This document shows, piece by piece, positions 22,621 to 32,735 of a stretch of DNA of 64,000 bases. The translations under genes and the position numbers were made by a program. The notes beneath the pieces were generated by a model, which was not told where the DNA came from, did no database searches, and saw nothing but the letters and a program-made list of their open reading frames with translations. Position 1 is the first letter of the stretch. The number at the start of each line of letters is the position of its first letter. Origin of the DNA: Sabethes cyaneus (taxonomy: Eukaryota; Arthropoda; Insecta; Diptera; Culicidae); the NCBI RefSeq assembly GCF_943734655.1, contig NC_071355.1, forward strand, positions 70,933,449-70,997,448, in the 5' to 3' direction.

Positions 22621-22786
22621 TTCAGTAGTTTTCGATTCTATAAGGAACATTTGGGCAGACAGACAGAAATCCATTTTTATAGCTATAGATTAGTTTAGTA
22701 TTACATGCTACCTAATGAAAAAAGTAGAAGGTGCAACAGTGTTTCTTCCATGGATACAACAAACCTGTCATTCCTTTTATCTCACT

Positions 22787-22971
22787 TCAAGACAAAACTT
22801 GTTTGTAAACAATGTTTTTAGTGTCACCACCAGGAGCAAGTATGCACAAATTATTGGCTGGGCCCACTCTGTAGCATGTCGCATAAAGTTTACCAAGGGA
22901 AAAACATGGTGTTCTCAGATGAACTCCACACTGTTTGAATGATTGCCCCTGGGACTCAAATAGAGTTGGCC
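22787..22971 (-). pseudogene. Helitron PIF1-type helicase, C-terminal fragment
   Basis: On the minus strand the residues SQGQSFKQCGVHLRTPCFS, GKLYATCYRVGPANNL and APGGDTKNIVYKQVLS match the last helicase motifs of Helitron Rep/helicase proteins (SQGQS, the LYVA-SRV segment) and end at a TGA. The usual S of SRV is Y and the preceding NK is FE, so it is decayed. Sequence upstream (22972-23110) no longer translates into helicase. It lies just 5' of the Helitron end at 22689 and is probably the remains of a separate autonomous copy. Confidence 0.7.
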
Positions 22972-23109
22972 AGCAACACTTAGCGCTAATGGTCGAACAT
23001 TTTTTATACGGGTCACTTTGATTCAGTGCATAATTACACTTGATAAATCTACAGCTGCGAGCATTGCATTGTTTCGTATTTTGATTTTTTCTGTTGTACG
23101 GATAAATTG

Positions 23110-23275
23110 TAACAGTCATGTGGGCGTTACTCCCCCCTTCTCGTCAGCTCCTCCTTTTGTCCTGTTCTTATGGGAGAACCGTCTAAACATTTCGGTCCCC
23201 CTGTTGTCAACCCCTTCAGTGCTGATTCTCTTATGTCAAGAAACATGTGTGCCAAGTTTGATGAAGAACTCACGT
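23110..23275 (-). mobile_element. Helitron-like fragment, second family
   Basis: GTCAACCCCTTCAGTGCTGATTC and CATGTGTGCCAAGTTTGATG are the inverted counterpart of the tandem units at 34840-35110. No end recognised. Confidence 0.45.
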
Positions 23276-23840
23276 TCATCCAACATTATACAGCTGTCAT
23301 CTCTAGAGCTTCACAACAACTTGGGTTCATCACAAAAGTTTTCCGCGACTTCACAGATCCCCATTACTTGAAGGCATTGTACTATTGCGTTGGTACGACC
23401 AATGCTTGACAATGCCTGTAATATCTGGAATTCTCATAATCTGTGTTCGAAAACCAGAATAGAACGTGCTCTACGAAGATTTGTTCGTATCGCCCTGAGA
23501 CATCTACCCTGGCGTCTACCTAACAATCTTTCGCGCTACGTAGACCGATGCCAACTTTTGGATTTGGAAACATTAGCAAGTCGTCGAAGGATTCAACAAG
23601 CAATTTCTGTGGCCAAACTCCTTAACAATGAAATAGATACCCCGGCTCTGCTGTCCCGTATTAAGCTCTGAGCTTCACGTAGACAGTTTCGCTCATCGAA
23701 TTTACCGACAATCAGATTCCATCGGACCATGTATGGTTTTTATGAACCACTGACGTCATGCATTCGCACCTTCACGCTGTTTGTAGAATTATTTGACTTT
23801 GGAGACATTTTTTCACGCGCCTTAGTAGAAGACTGACAAG
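23275..23840 (+). pseudogene. Non-LTR retrotransposon RT, C-terminal remnant
   Basis: The frame RASQQLGFITKVFRDFTDPHYL ... ALYYC shifts at about 23391 into VRPMLDNACNIWNSHN, TRIERALRRFVRIALRHLPW and DRCQLLDLETLASRRRIQQA. It then passes a TGA at about 23671 into RRQFRSSNL and ELFDFGDIFS. This is the post-RT region of Jockey/CR1-type elements, with one frameshift and at least one nonsense change. The catalytic core is absent. Neither end nor target duplication is seen. Confidence 0.85.
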
Positions 23841-24670
23841 GTCTAGGATACAGGATGCTGCAATAGTTTAGTTTTATATTAAAGTTTTATATTTATGTAG
23901 ATAATATCAAAATTGTCAGATGAATCAATCAAAATACAAATCAGCTGCAATCTGCTGAAGAGAATTAACTGCTACACGTTAGTATCTGTTCCCGTACCTG
24001 TAGATAAAACTATATACGAGTTCCCATACACTGATGATGTTAAATTACCTATACGAGTGCTAGAAGTCCGCTCGCTGGCCGGCTAGTGCGGTGATAAAGT
24101 GAAAATAACAACCCCGTGCGTACGTAGTAAGCCAAACGGGACACATTGTCCAGCTAAAATGCAAGCACCCCACATCCGCTTGTCTGTGACGATGTAGTGA
24201 GTGTGAACGGTACTAGCCGTTCAGTCGGGGCAATCTGCAATGATTGAGCATCTTTGCTCGTTACACGGTATTAGGCTAAATTGAAGCTTATAGAAGTTTT
24301 AGCATTCAGCAGCAGCAGCAGCACCCGCGGTGACATGGCGCGGCCGGTGGTTTGGGACTCGGAGATTTGTTGGAGAAATTATCGCTCTTCGTGCCGGGGA
24401 CTATACACCGTGCGGACGTGCGGACTGAATGATTGCCGGTCGGTGATAAAGATTTTCATTTAGAGCCACTTAAGCTGGTGGTTTGCCGGTGGGAAAGGTG
24501 AAACCAGATATTGCCATTTTATGCGAATCATGATTGCATCGGAATTTCATAGGAATACGATACGTAGTCGACACGTAACTGAACAACTATTTCGATATTG
24601 CCACTAATGGGCGAGAATTTTCGTATCTACCGAGATTTTGAATACATTTAAACATCATTCAGACAGACAG
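23841..24670 (+). other. Unique DNA with a candidate 5'UTR exon (about 24060-24497)
   Basis: 24060-24497 is G+C-richer and non-repetitive, with many short upstream ORFs, a CAG-repeat stretch (24306-24321) and a possible donor AAAG|GTGAAA at 24498. An ATG at 24334 opens 43 codons (MARPVVWDSEICWRNY...), ending TAG, with no recognised homology. It resembles the leader of a neural or developmental gene in composition only. The RTE insertion follows directly at 24683. Confidence 0.3.
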
Positions 24671-24682
24671 AAGTTGGCAGTT
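24671..24682. repeat. Target-site duplication, 3' side of RTE
   Basis: AAGTTGGCAGTT, identical to 27919-27930. Confidence 0.95.
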
Positions 24683-24693
24683 CTTCTTCTTCT

Positions 24694-25449
24694 TCAGCAG
24701 CATAGAGCCGGGGTGGCTCGTGCTGTTTCAAGCACTCGTCTCCATTCAACTCGGTCTTGGGCCACTCGTCGCCAATTTCCTAGTCGTCTCAGAAGTCGCA
24801 AATCGCTTTCGACCTGGTCGAGCCATCGTGCACGTTGGGCCCCCCTGTTCCTGGTGCCGGTGGGGTTGTTGAAGAGGACCGTTTTCGTCGCACTGTCGTC
24901 CGGCATCCTTACGACGTGTCCGGCCCACCGTAGCCTGCTAATTTTCGCTAGATGTACGATGGGAGTCTCCCCAAGCAGTGCCTGTAGCTCGTGATTCATA
25001 CGCCTCCGCCACTCTCTGCTTTCAGTTTGTACTCCGCCAAATATCGTCCGCAGCACTTTCCGCTCAAACACGGCAAGGGCGCGTATGTCCTCCGTAAGCA
25101 GCGTCACGGCTTCAAGTCCATAAAGAACTACCGGTCTAATAATGGTTTTGTACATTGTTAGCTTCGTGCGGCGGCGTATGCTTCCTGATCGTAGCGTTTT
25201 ACGAAGGGCAAAGTAGGCCCGATTTCCCGCTTGGATGCGCCGCTGGATCTCCTTACTAGTGTTGTTGTCCGCGGTCACCAGCGATCCCAAATACACGAAC
25301 TCTTCTACCACTTCTAGTTCGTCGCCGTCAACGGTTACCGTCCGTGGGAGGCGCACATTTGTTTCCTTTGAGCCTCTTCCTTTCATGTATTTGGTCTTCG
25401 ACGCATTTATTTTTAGCCCAATTCTCCTAGACTCCGCTTTCAGTCTGGC
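24694..25449 (-). pseudogene. RTE ORF, C-terminal part after in-frame TAG
   Basis: Same frame as the RT part upstream, separated from it only by the TAG at 25450-25452. It contains the post-catalytic segments RLKAESRRIGLKINASKTKY, EFVYLGSLVTADN (the LG motif), TIIRPVVLYGLEAV and SRLRWAGHVVRMPDD, typical of the thumb and C-terminal region of RTE proteins. It ends with ALCC and TGA; the repeats of GAA begin in the stop codon. Confidence 0.9.
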
Positions 25450-26634
25450 CTAGATTGCCTCCGCCGTCGCAAAGTTCCTGGCTATGATATCGAAGTCATC
25501 TGCAAAGCCTAGAAGTTGGCTACTCTTGGTAAAAATCGTGCCTCTCGTTTCAATGCCCGCTCGTCGGATCACCCCCTCAAGAGCGATGTTGAACAGCATG
25601 CAGGATAGACCGTCACCTTGTCTCAACCCTCGTCGCGTCTCGAAGGGACTCGAGAGTGTCCCAGAGATGCGTACGAAACACATCACTCGATCCAATGTAG
25701 CTCTGATCAGTCGCGTCAGTTTGTCCGGAAAACCGTATTCGTGCATTATCTGCCATAGCTTGTCTCGATCGACTGTATCGTATGCTGCTTTGAAATCGAT
25801 AAAGATGTGATGCGTGGGCACGTTGTACTCCCGACATTTCTGCAAGATCTGTCGGATAGTAAACATTTGGTCCGTAGTTGCGCGGGCCCCCATGAAACCC
25901 GCCTGATAATTCCCTACGAAACCTTGTGCTATCGGTGACAGCCGGCGTAACAGGATCTGGGAGAGTACCTTGTAGGCGGCGTTTACCAACGTAATACCAC
26001 GATAGTTGCAGCAGTCTAGCCGATCACCCTTTTTGTAGATGGGACAAACCACTCCTTCCATCCATTCCTCCGGTAGCTTTTCCTCCTCCCAAATCCTCGA
26101 AATAACCCAGTGTAGAGCCTTTGCTAGCGTTTCCCCGCCATGTTTATAAAGCTCTGCCGGTAGGCGGTCCTTCCCAGCGGCTTTATTGGTCTTCAGCAAC
26201 CTGATTTCTCGTTTGACTTCTTGGAGATCAGGTGCTAGGACATCACTATCTTCCATGGGCGCTCCTAGGTTAATTTCCGTTCCGCCTCCTTCTGCGACTT
26301 CGCCATTGAGGTGTTCATCGAAGAACTGCTTCCACCTGTCGACCACCTCGCGCTCGTTTGTAATTAGATTCCCTCCCTCGTCCCTACACATGTCAGGTTT
26401 CGGTGTGTAGCCCTTCCGAGTTTGGTTCACCTTCTCATAAAACTTGCGCGTGTCATTAGCTCGGAACAGTTGTTCTAATTCTTCACGATCTCTGTCCTCC
26501 TTTTGGCGCTTTTTCCTCCTCAGGATCGTGGTCAACTGGTTCCTAGCTCGTCGGTACTTGGCCAGGTTCTCTCTAGTGGCAATACTTAGATAATTTTTCC
26601 AAGCATTTTTTTCTCCTCCACCGCTTGTTGGCAT
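25450..26634 (-). pseudogene. RTE ORF, reverse transcriptase domain
   Basis: RT landmarks occur in order: LLKTNKAAGKDRLPAELY, YRGITLVNAAYKVLSQIL, YQAGFMGARATTDQMF, IFIDFKAAYDTVDRD (first catalytic Asp), RRGLRQGDGLSCMLFNIALE and LLGFADDFDII (catalytic Asp pair as FADD). All key residues are present. It polymerises cDNA from the element RNA primed at the nicked target. The frame is broken from the endonuclease at the T-run 26606-26612 on the plus strand (one base gained or lost) and stopped by TAG at 25450-25452. Confidence 0.92.
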
Positions 26635-27668
26635 TCCCCATCAAACCAATCATTATGTGTACTTCGAGGCTTAATACCTAGTGCCGCGGTAGCGGCCTCT
26701 CCGATGGCCGAGCGTATTCTGCCCCAACCGTCTTCGAGGTTTGAAGCACCTAACTCCTCGGAAGAAGGCAGTGCCTCATTCAGTACTCGCGCGTAGTTCT
26801 CGGCAGCTTGGCAGCTTTGACGTGTCCGGTATACGGTGGACAGCTTTGAGCGCACATGTACTGCTACTAGGTAATGGTCAGAATCAATATCCGCACCCCG
26901 ACGGGAGCGTACGTTCGTGATGTTAGAGAAGAACCGGCCCTCTATGAGAACGTGGTCAATTTGGTTCATTGTACGTTGGTCAGGTGATCTCCAGGTGGCT
27001 TTGTGGATATCCTTGCGCGGGAAAAAGGTACTTCGGATCACCAGGCCTCGGGAAGCTGCGAAGTTTATACATCGTTGGCCGTTATCGTTTGTGTCGGTGT
27101 GCAGGCTATGGGGTCCTACCACCGGTCTATACATTTCTTCCCTACCGACCTGGGCGTTCATATCCCCGATGACGATCTTGATGTCCCGTGACGAGCAGCT
27201 GTCGTACGTAGCCTCCAGCCTCGCGTAGAACGCTTCTTTCTCATCGTTGGGTCTACCTTCGTGCGGGCAGTGCACGTTTATGATGCTATAATTGAAGAAA
27301 CGGCCCTTTATCCTCAATACACACATTCTCTCGTTGATCGCCTTCCAATCTATCACGCGATCCTGCATTCCGCCCAGCACTACAAAGCCCGTTCCCAGTT
27401 CGTTGGTAGCGCCACCGCTCTGGTAAAACTGGGCCTTTCCGCCACGTATCTTCCATACCTTCTCTCCTTTGCGACAGATTTCCTGCAGAGCTACGATGCC
27501 GAGTTTGCGGGGTTCCAGCTGTTCAATCAGCACCCGCTCGCAACCTGCGAAATTTAGCGATCTGCAGTTCCAAGTCCCGAGTCTCCATTCGTCGTCCTTA
27601 TTTCGTCGCCTAGGTCGATGCCGAATATTCCGCTCCGAATATGCTTGAATGTTGTTAGTTTGTGTTGT
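26586..27668 (-). pseudogene. RTE ORF, AP-endonuclease domain
   Basis: The open frame begins after a TAA at 27669-27671. Conserved residues start with RLGTWNCRSLNFAG at 27543-27584, then LGIVALQEICRK (catalytic Glu), INVHCPHEGR, IKIVIGDMNAQVG (Asp/Asn), NQIDHVLIEGRF and IDSDHYLVAV (the final SDH). Thus every catalytic motif of the endonuclease is intact. There is no ATG in this frame before GTWN, whereas the related copy at the left edge has one seven codons before the Trp position. An ATG lies one frame off at about 27590, so a small indel probably removed the start. The frame leaves the RT frame at the homopolymer near 26606. Confidence 0.9.
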
Positions 27669-27918
27669 TTAGGTGTGTAGCCGTACTGGGGCAACACAAC
27701 CGAGTCTCGTGATGGGGCTGCCATCTTATAGTGCCGAGACTCACTACCTCCTTCCCGGTTAGTATACGACCTTAGTTTCCACCGGGGTTGGTTACCCGAT
27801 CTCCGCTAAGGTTGCTCGTATTCCGGCTGGTACCACGAGGAGGTCGGGATCGGAGTTGCTGGATAAGAGGCTAACGACCACTATGGGGTCTATATTCCGC
27901 ATTATCTAGCCGTTTACC
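27669..27918 (-). promoter_or_regulatory. RTE 5' leader with conserved hairpin
   Basis: The block 27778-27900 is close to 880-1000. On the element strand it carries CTCGT GGTACCAGCC... ACGAG and outer complementary CCGATC/GATCGG. RTE leaders are expected to hold the internal promoter and, in some mosquitoes, an HDV-like ribozyme. A P3/L3-like ACC-TCCTCGT-GGT is present here, but I could not find a P1 partner. Confidence 0.5.
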
Positions 27919-27930
27919 AAGTTGGCAGTT
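27919..27930. repeat. Target-site duplication, 5' side of RTE
   Basis: AAGTTGGCAGTT, identical to 24671-24682. Confidence 0.95.
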
Positions 27931-28985
27931 ATTCCATCCAGAAATTGAAAGCAAAAGTATTGGTAAAATCCCGAACACCAGTTTGCCCGTAGTGGTGCGC
28001 AATACCTTTGGGTGTCTATCCGGCCGTTCCTTATAAGATCCCGATTGACCTGAATGTCGCCGTTTGTTATTAGGCCATTCAAAGTTGGTGAAAGTGCTAA
28101 AAATGTCCAAATCAACGGCGTTTAATGTTCTAAAAGGTTATAACGAGAACCTAGGTGTGGAAAGGCGGTAAAGAACTTTAAAGAAAACCGGAACTAGGGA
28201 CCGAAAGCTGAGGGGGAAGATATTGAGGTGCGTTAAGTCCAATCCTGGCATCTTCATCCGGGATATGGCTAGAAGATATGATATCAACTATCAAACAGTA
28301 CCAGTAAACTTCCGAACCGGCACTTGAAGCAGAATTTGGTAGCCAAGAGGTGTTTGTACAAGCAAGTTTTGACGAAATACAACGGATGGATTTTAATGGA
28401 CGACGAAACATAGGGTTTATTTCTAATTCCCGCCGTAGGAAGTAAAGTCACTCTAATTTTCATCATTCCTTGGATGGATTTAATGAATACTCCAAAAGTT
28501 CTTGTGCTGATTTGACTCAAACACACTTACCTTCCGATCCGTGCACTTTGAATTAACTAAAAAGCGATTATTAAAGCATTTTATTGAAATTACGCAAATA
28601 ACTTTATTTCTTAAACTAGTTGAGCCCGAATCTTTCGATCCGTAAAATATAAATGTCTGTTCATAATTCAAAAAACTGCGGATACATTCCATTGACCAGT
28701 GTTTGCGAAGAAGTTTAATCTTTGTATTAGTTCTTTTAGTTCTATAATATAGCTCTTAGATGTTGTACATAAAAGTGTCATAACCGGAAACTGAAAAAAT
28801 AGTTTTTATGGTTGTATTGAATTTTATTTAACTGAATAAAAACTTCTGGCTGTTTGCAATATTTATGTAACCTGATTAGAGTAAAATGTTGCTTAGAAAA
28901 TTCTTGATCGTTTGCTATCATTAACTCATATTTTAAAACTTTTGCGACTTGGTCCGGTCTGATTTAACACCGACCATATGATATC
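27931..28985. other. Noncoding, no gene recognised
   Basis: Unique-looking sequence. Short ORFs in several frames have no recognisable family or splice support. Confidence 0.4.
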
Positions 28986-28987
28986 GC

Positions 28988-30265
28988 GACAAGCAATCGA
29001 GTTGAGCAGGCGAGTCGAGCAGTTGAATCAAGCAATCGAGTCAAGAAGTTGGGTCAAGCAGTCGAGTCGAACAGTCAAGTCGAGCAGTCCAATCGAGCAA
29101 TCTAGTCGAGCAGTTAAATCAAGCTGTTCAGTCAAGCAATCCGGTCGAGCAGTTGAGTCGAGCAGTTGAATCGAGCAATTCAATCGATCAGTAGTCAGTC
29201 GAGCAATCGAATCGAATGGTTTAGTCAAGCAGTCGGGTCAAGCGGTTATGTCGAACAGTTAATTAATGCAGTCTAGTCGAGCAGTCGAGTCGAGCAGTTG
29301 AGGCAAGTAGTCCAGTCGAACAGTTTATTCGAGCAGTCCAGTTGAGCAGCTAAGTCGAGCAGTAGAATCGAGCAGTCGAGTCGAGTATACCAGTCGAGTA
29401 GTCTAGCCGAGCAGTTGAATCTAGCAGTTAAGTCAAGCTGTCGAATCAAACAGAAGTCATGCAGTTAAGTCGAGCAGTTTAATCGAGCAGTTACGTCGAG
29501 TAGTCCAGTCGAGCAGCTGAATCGAGTAGTCTAGTCGAGTGGTCGGGTAAAGTGGTTCAGTCGAGCAGTTAAGTCGCACAATTGAGTCGAGCAGTTCAGT
29601 CGAGTAGTCCAGTCGAGCAGTTTAATCGAGCAGTTAAGTCGAGCTGTCGAATGTCGAATCAAACAATTAAGTCAAGCAGTTGAGTCGAGCAGTCTAGTCG
29701 AGCTTTTGCATCCAGCTGTCAGTTGAATCGAGCAATCAAGTTGAGCAGTTGAGTCGAGTAGCCGATTCGAATAGTCCAATCGAATAGTTGAGTCAAACAG
29801 TTCATTCGAGCAGTCGAGTCAAGTAGTCCAGTCGAGCAGTGGAATCAAGTAGTCGAATCGAGCAGTTGAGTCGAGCGTCGAATCGAACAGTTGAATCGAG
29901 CAGATGAATTATGCTGTCCAGTCAAGCAGTCGAATCGAACAGTCTAGTAGAGCACTTCAATCGTACAGTTAAGTCGAGCAGTCGGGTCAAGTAGTAAGTC
30001 AAGCAAATGTGTCAAGCAGTCGAATCGAGTAGTTAAGTCGAGTAGTCCACTCTAGCAGTTAAATCGAGCTGTTCAGTCAAGTAGTCAAGTCGATCTGTCC
30101 AATCAAGCAGTAGAGTCGAGCAGTCGAATCGAACAGTTCACTCGAGCAGTTTAGTTAAGCAGTCCAATCGAGCAATAAAACTGAGCAGTTTAATCGACCA
30201 ATCCAGTCGAGCAGTCTAGTCAACCAGTTGAGCAATCGAGCAGTCCAGCAGTCGACCAGTGACGT
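28988..30265. repeat. 13-bp minisatellite, ~1.28 kb, about 98 units
   Basis: Degenerate tandem copies of GAGTCGAGCAGTT run end to end. Common variants are AATCGAGCAATC, GGTCAAGCAGTC and AGTCGAGCTGTT, and a few units have 1-3-base indels that shift phase. The ORFs across parts of it are by-products of the absence of stop words in the unit. Confidence 0.95.
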
Positions 30266-30779
30266 GACTGAGAATACAACCCATTGCTACGAAAGCATGA
30301 CGTCTTGTCAGGGACCAGTTTTTACTCACCGATAAGCCTCTTATGACGTCCTATCAGAGACCTGGTTTTCGGTACAGACATAAGCCTCTTATATAAATAG
30401 ATTCGTCGTACCGTTTTAAAATGCGTTCATCAAAATTTTTCTTCGTCCGAACGAAAAATCACAACAATGTTTACGAAATTGGCGCATGTATAGGTGTAGG
30501 ACGGCATAACAAATGTTATTCTACAAAAATTTCTGTTGGTTTTGCAAGTTTTCCGACTGCAAAATAACGACAATGCGTTGCGTGAATTATTTTCATTTTA
30601 TAAATGACGTAAATTGAAACGATTAGTCGACATTTTCTTCTTTGTCACACGAAAAAACATCGGAAATTTGGCTGCTAGGAATTCTTCAATGAAAAAAAAA
30701 GCATTTAAATAGATCTCAGCTCACTTTGATTGATCGCGTATGATAGTCAACAAACTAAAATATTAGGGAATAACTAATT

Positions 30780-32580
30780 TTGTATTGTGTGTCACAAAAA
30801 CCCGATTTAATCCACCTAGTGGTGGAAGGAACCTTTGTTATACGGTCTTACTTGCTATTTGAGATAGAAATCGACACGCCTTCGGAACATAATACATCTA
30901 TTGGTTATCGTTGCGTAGTGCGTTGATTTACATAAAATTTTTGAAAATTGAATAAGTTTACAAAATTTGAACAAAATAGGAACACTTTTAAATTTTGATA
31001 GATGAAATTGCCGAGTAAGGATAAGTAAGTTGTTATTAATCTGAGTAAGTGCAAATAAAAGTAAGTTGTAAGTGGAAATCTTATCCTTTAGCATATACAT
31101 TGTCTAGTAAAGGTCTAGTTTATAGGTTTTTGAACTATGCATAGTTTCCTGTAATGCCATTCTATTTGACTCACATCAATAGAGTTTTCTTGAATAATTT
31201 TCTTCAATTTTTATTAACTCACGCTGTTATATTTTGTACAACACGTGTTAGTTTTTCAACGCCATATTGTTATAAAGTTACAAATCGTTGTTTAACTAAC
31301 GTATATTCTTCAACAAACTTATTGTGGGCAAAATATCATAATTATTCAATGCATTAATAATTTAAATTGTTGGGAAAATTTATGCAGCAAAACTATCAGC
31401 AAATGAAAAATGTTTAAAATGTATCCGTCTGCTGGTAGTCGAGTAATGCGGAGTCAAAATTAGGGTATTTTTTATAATCAAAGTTCCACAGATCCTAAAC
31501 AAGCAAACATAGAGGTATAGTATTTTCAGCAAATTTGTGTATTTTTACTATTTGTACAATTTTGTAGTACATGAAAAAGTCATACAACAATTACAAAAAG
31601 AGCAAAAATAGAAAAACTGATTTTACAAATTCATATACAATAAATAAGATATTTCTATCTTCGCTGCAGAGATAGAAGGTTACTGTCTTTAGCAAAATTT
31701 CTTGTAATTATATGCTCTATAACTTTGGAGAACACATCAATGTGTTATATTGACACTGAAGAAAAATAATTTTTTTATTTCACTTTTAGGGGGATTAATC
31801 AAAATTTAAATTCCACCAGACGATAGAGCTTTCAATTTCAAGAAACTCTTCCAAAGGTTCGATAAACCTAAAACCAAGTTTTCCCAGTCAAAACTCTAGT
31901 GCACACGTTTTCTTTGGTTTGGGGCTATTGTGCGCGCGAGTAACTGTGTTGCAAAAGTTGGCGCGAGTGTTTGAGAGTTAATATCTTTTAACCGGTAAAA
32001 CCAATTCTTATGCAATTTTGCATATATATTCGTAGTGTCAAAACCTCTCGTTTGATATTAAAATAATTGAAATTAGGTAAATTATCTTGGTTAAAATCAT
32101 TATAAATTATTGTTAATTTTGGTGTGGTGTATACGGTTGCTCATAACTTTCAAATTAAACGTCCAATCAAAAAACCATTCAATAGTGATCTATTAGGATA
32201 TATTATCTTTCAAATGAGACTAATAGCGCATTAATCGGTTTGGCCATCTCTAAGAAACAGGCGATAATTATTACCTTGTCAAAACAGGTTTTTTAAGCAT
32301 AACTTTTAAACTACTTGTTTGTTTTCAATTAAAAATTCCTGAACAATTTAGCTTTAATAAGGGCTTTCATTTGATAGTAAGATCGTTGAAATCGGTCATG
32401 TAGTTCCGGAGAAACCCGTGTCACGTATTTTTCACATTTTTGCTTATAACTTTTAAACGAAACATCGTATCACGAAACAACTCAATAGTGATCTACTAGA
32501 CAATAACACCTTTCAAACAAAAGTAACAGCGAACCATTCGGTTCAGCCATCTCTGAGAAACAGGCGATAGAAAAAATCAT

Positions 32581-32612
<32 letters not shown>

Positions 32613-32735
32613 CAGACATTGCTCAAATCGTCGAACCCTATCGATTGGTATATGTGACTTGGCCCTCCGGGCCTCGGATCAATTTCATGTTTTTCGACCA
32701 ATTTTTAAACCTTTGTTATAGTATAACAAAGGTAA
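30780..32735 (+). mobile_element. ~1.95-kb dispersed element, copy 1
   Basis: It opens with CCCGATTTAATCCACCTAGTGG and ends with the palindrome ACCTTTGTTATAGTATAACAAAGGT. Its sequence is repeated inverted at 48930-50515 and 56397-56860, with blocks such as TTATCGACTGTCTTTAGC-like and CATAACTTTCAAATTAAACG, and a CA-dinucleotide run (32590-32620) near the end. No significant ORF; A+T-rich. A non-autonomous DNA element is likely, but terminal repeats in the strict sense were not proven. Confidence 0.7.

Larger units (their letters stand above)
17971..22689 (-). mobile_element. Helitron (non-autonomous or gutted), with nested insertions
   Basis: Read on the minus strand it begins TCTATAGCTATAAAAATGG right after an A (22690) and ends GTCGGGTCAGCTAG right before a T (17970). 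These are the Helitron hallmarks: 5' TC, 3' CTAG and insertion between A and T without duplication. The 5' third holds ~145-bp tandem repeats. G+C-rich GTGGCCGGCGCTTCCGACGGC-type sequence at 18300-18400 also occurs at 40335-40375. Within it are a TTAA-flanked MITE (20237-21454) and, at 18411-18520, a ~110-bp repeat also found inverted at 35950-36065. No Rep/helicase ORF survives inside. Confidence 0.65.
24683..27918 (-). mobile_element. Near full-length RTE-type non-LTR retrotransposon, 3.24 kb
   Basis: It is flanked by a perfect 12-bp duplication and orientated minus. It has a ~250-nt leader, then endonuclease and reverse transcriptase in what was one ORF, and practically no 3'UTR: the stop codon runs straight into a GAA-repeat tail (plus strand 24683-24696). 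Length, single EN-RT ORF, absence of a gag-like ORF in view, and tiny 3' end with a short-unit tail fit the RTE clade (JAM1 is the known Aedes example). Defects: one frameshift at a 7-base homopolymer and one in-frame TAG. Confidence 0.92.

Noticed and set aside
25484..27557. Plus-strand ORFs across the RTE element
   Set aside because: Antisense shadows of the EN-RT coding sequence.
27750..27918. HDV-like ribozyme in the RTE leader
   Set aside because: P3/L3-like and P2-like pairings can be drawn, but no P1 5' strand is present, so the double pseudoknot cannot be completed.
28978..29228. Ser/Arg/Glu-rich ORFs on both strands
   Set aside because: Lie inside the 13-bp minisatellite and break wherever a unit has an indel.
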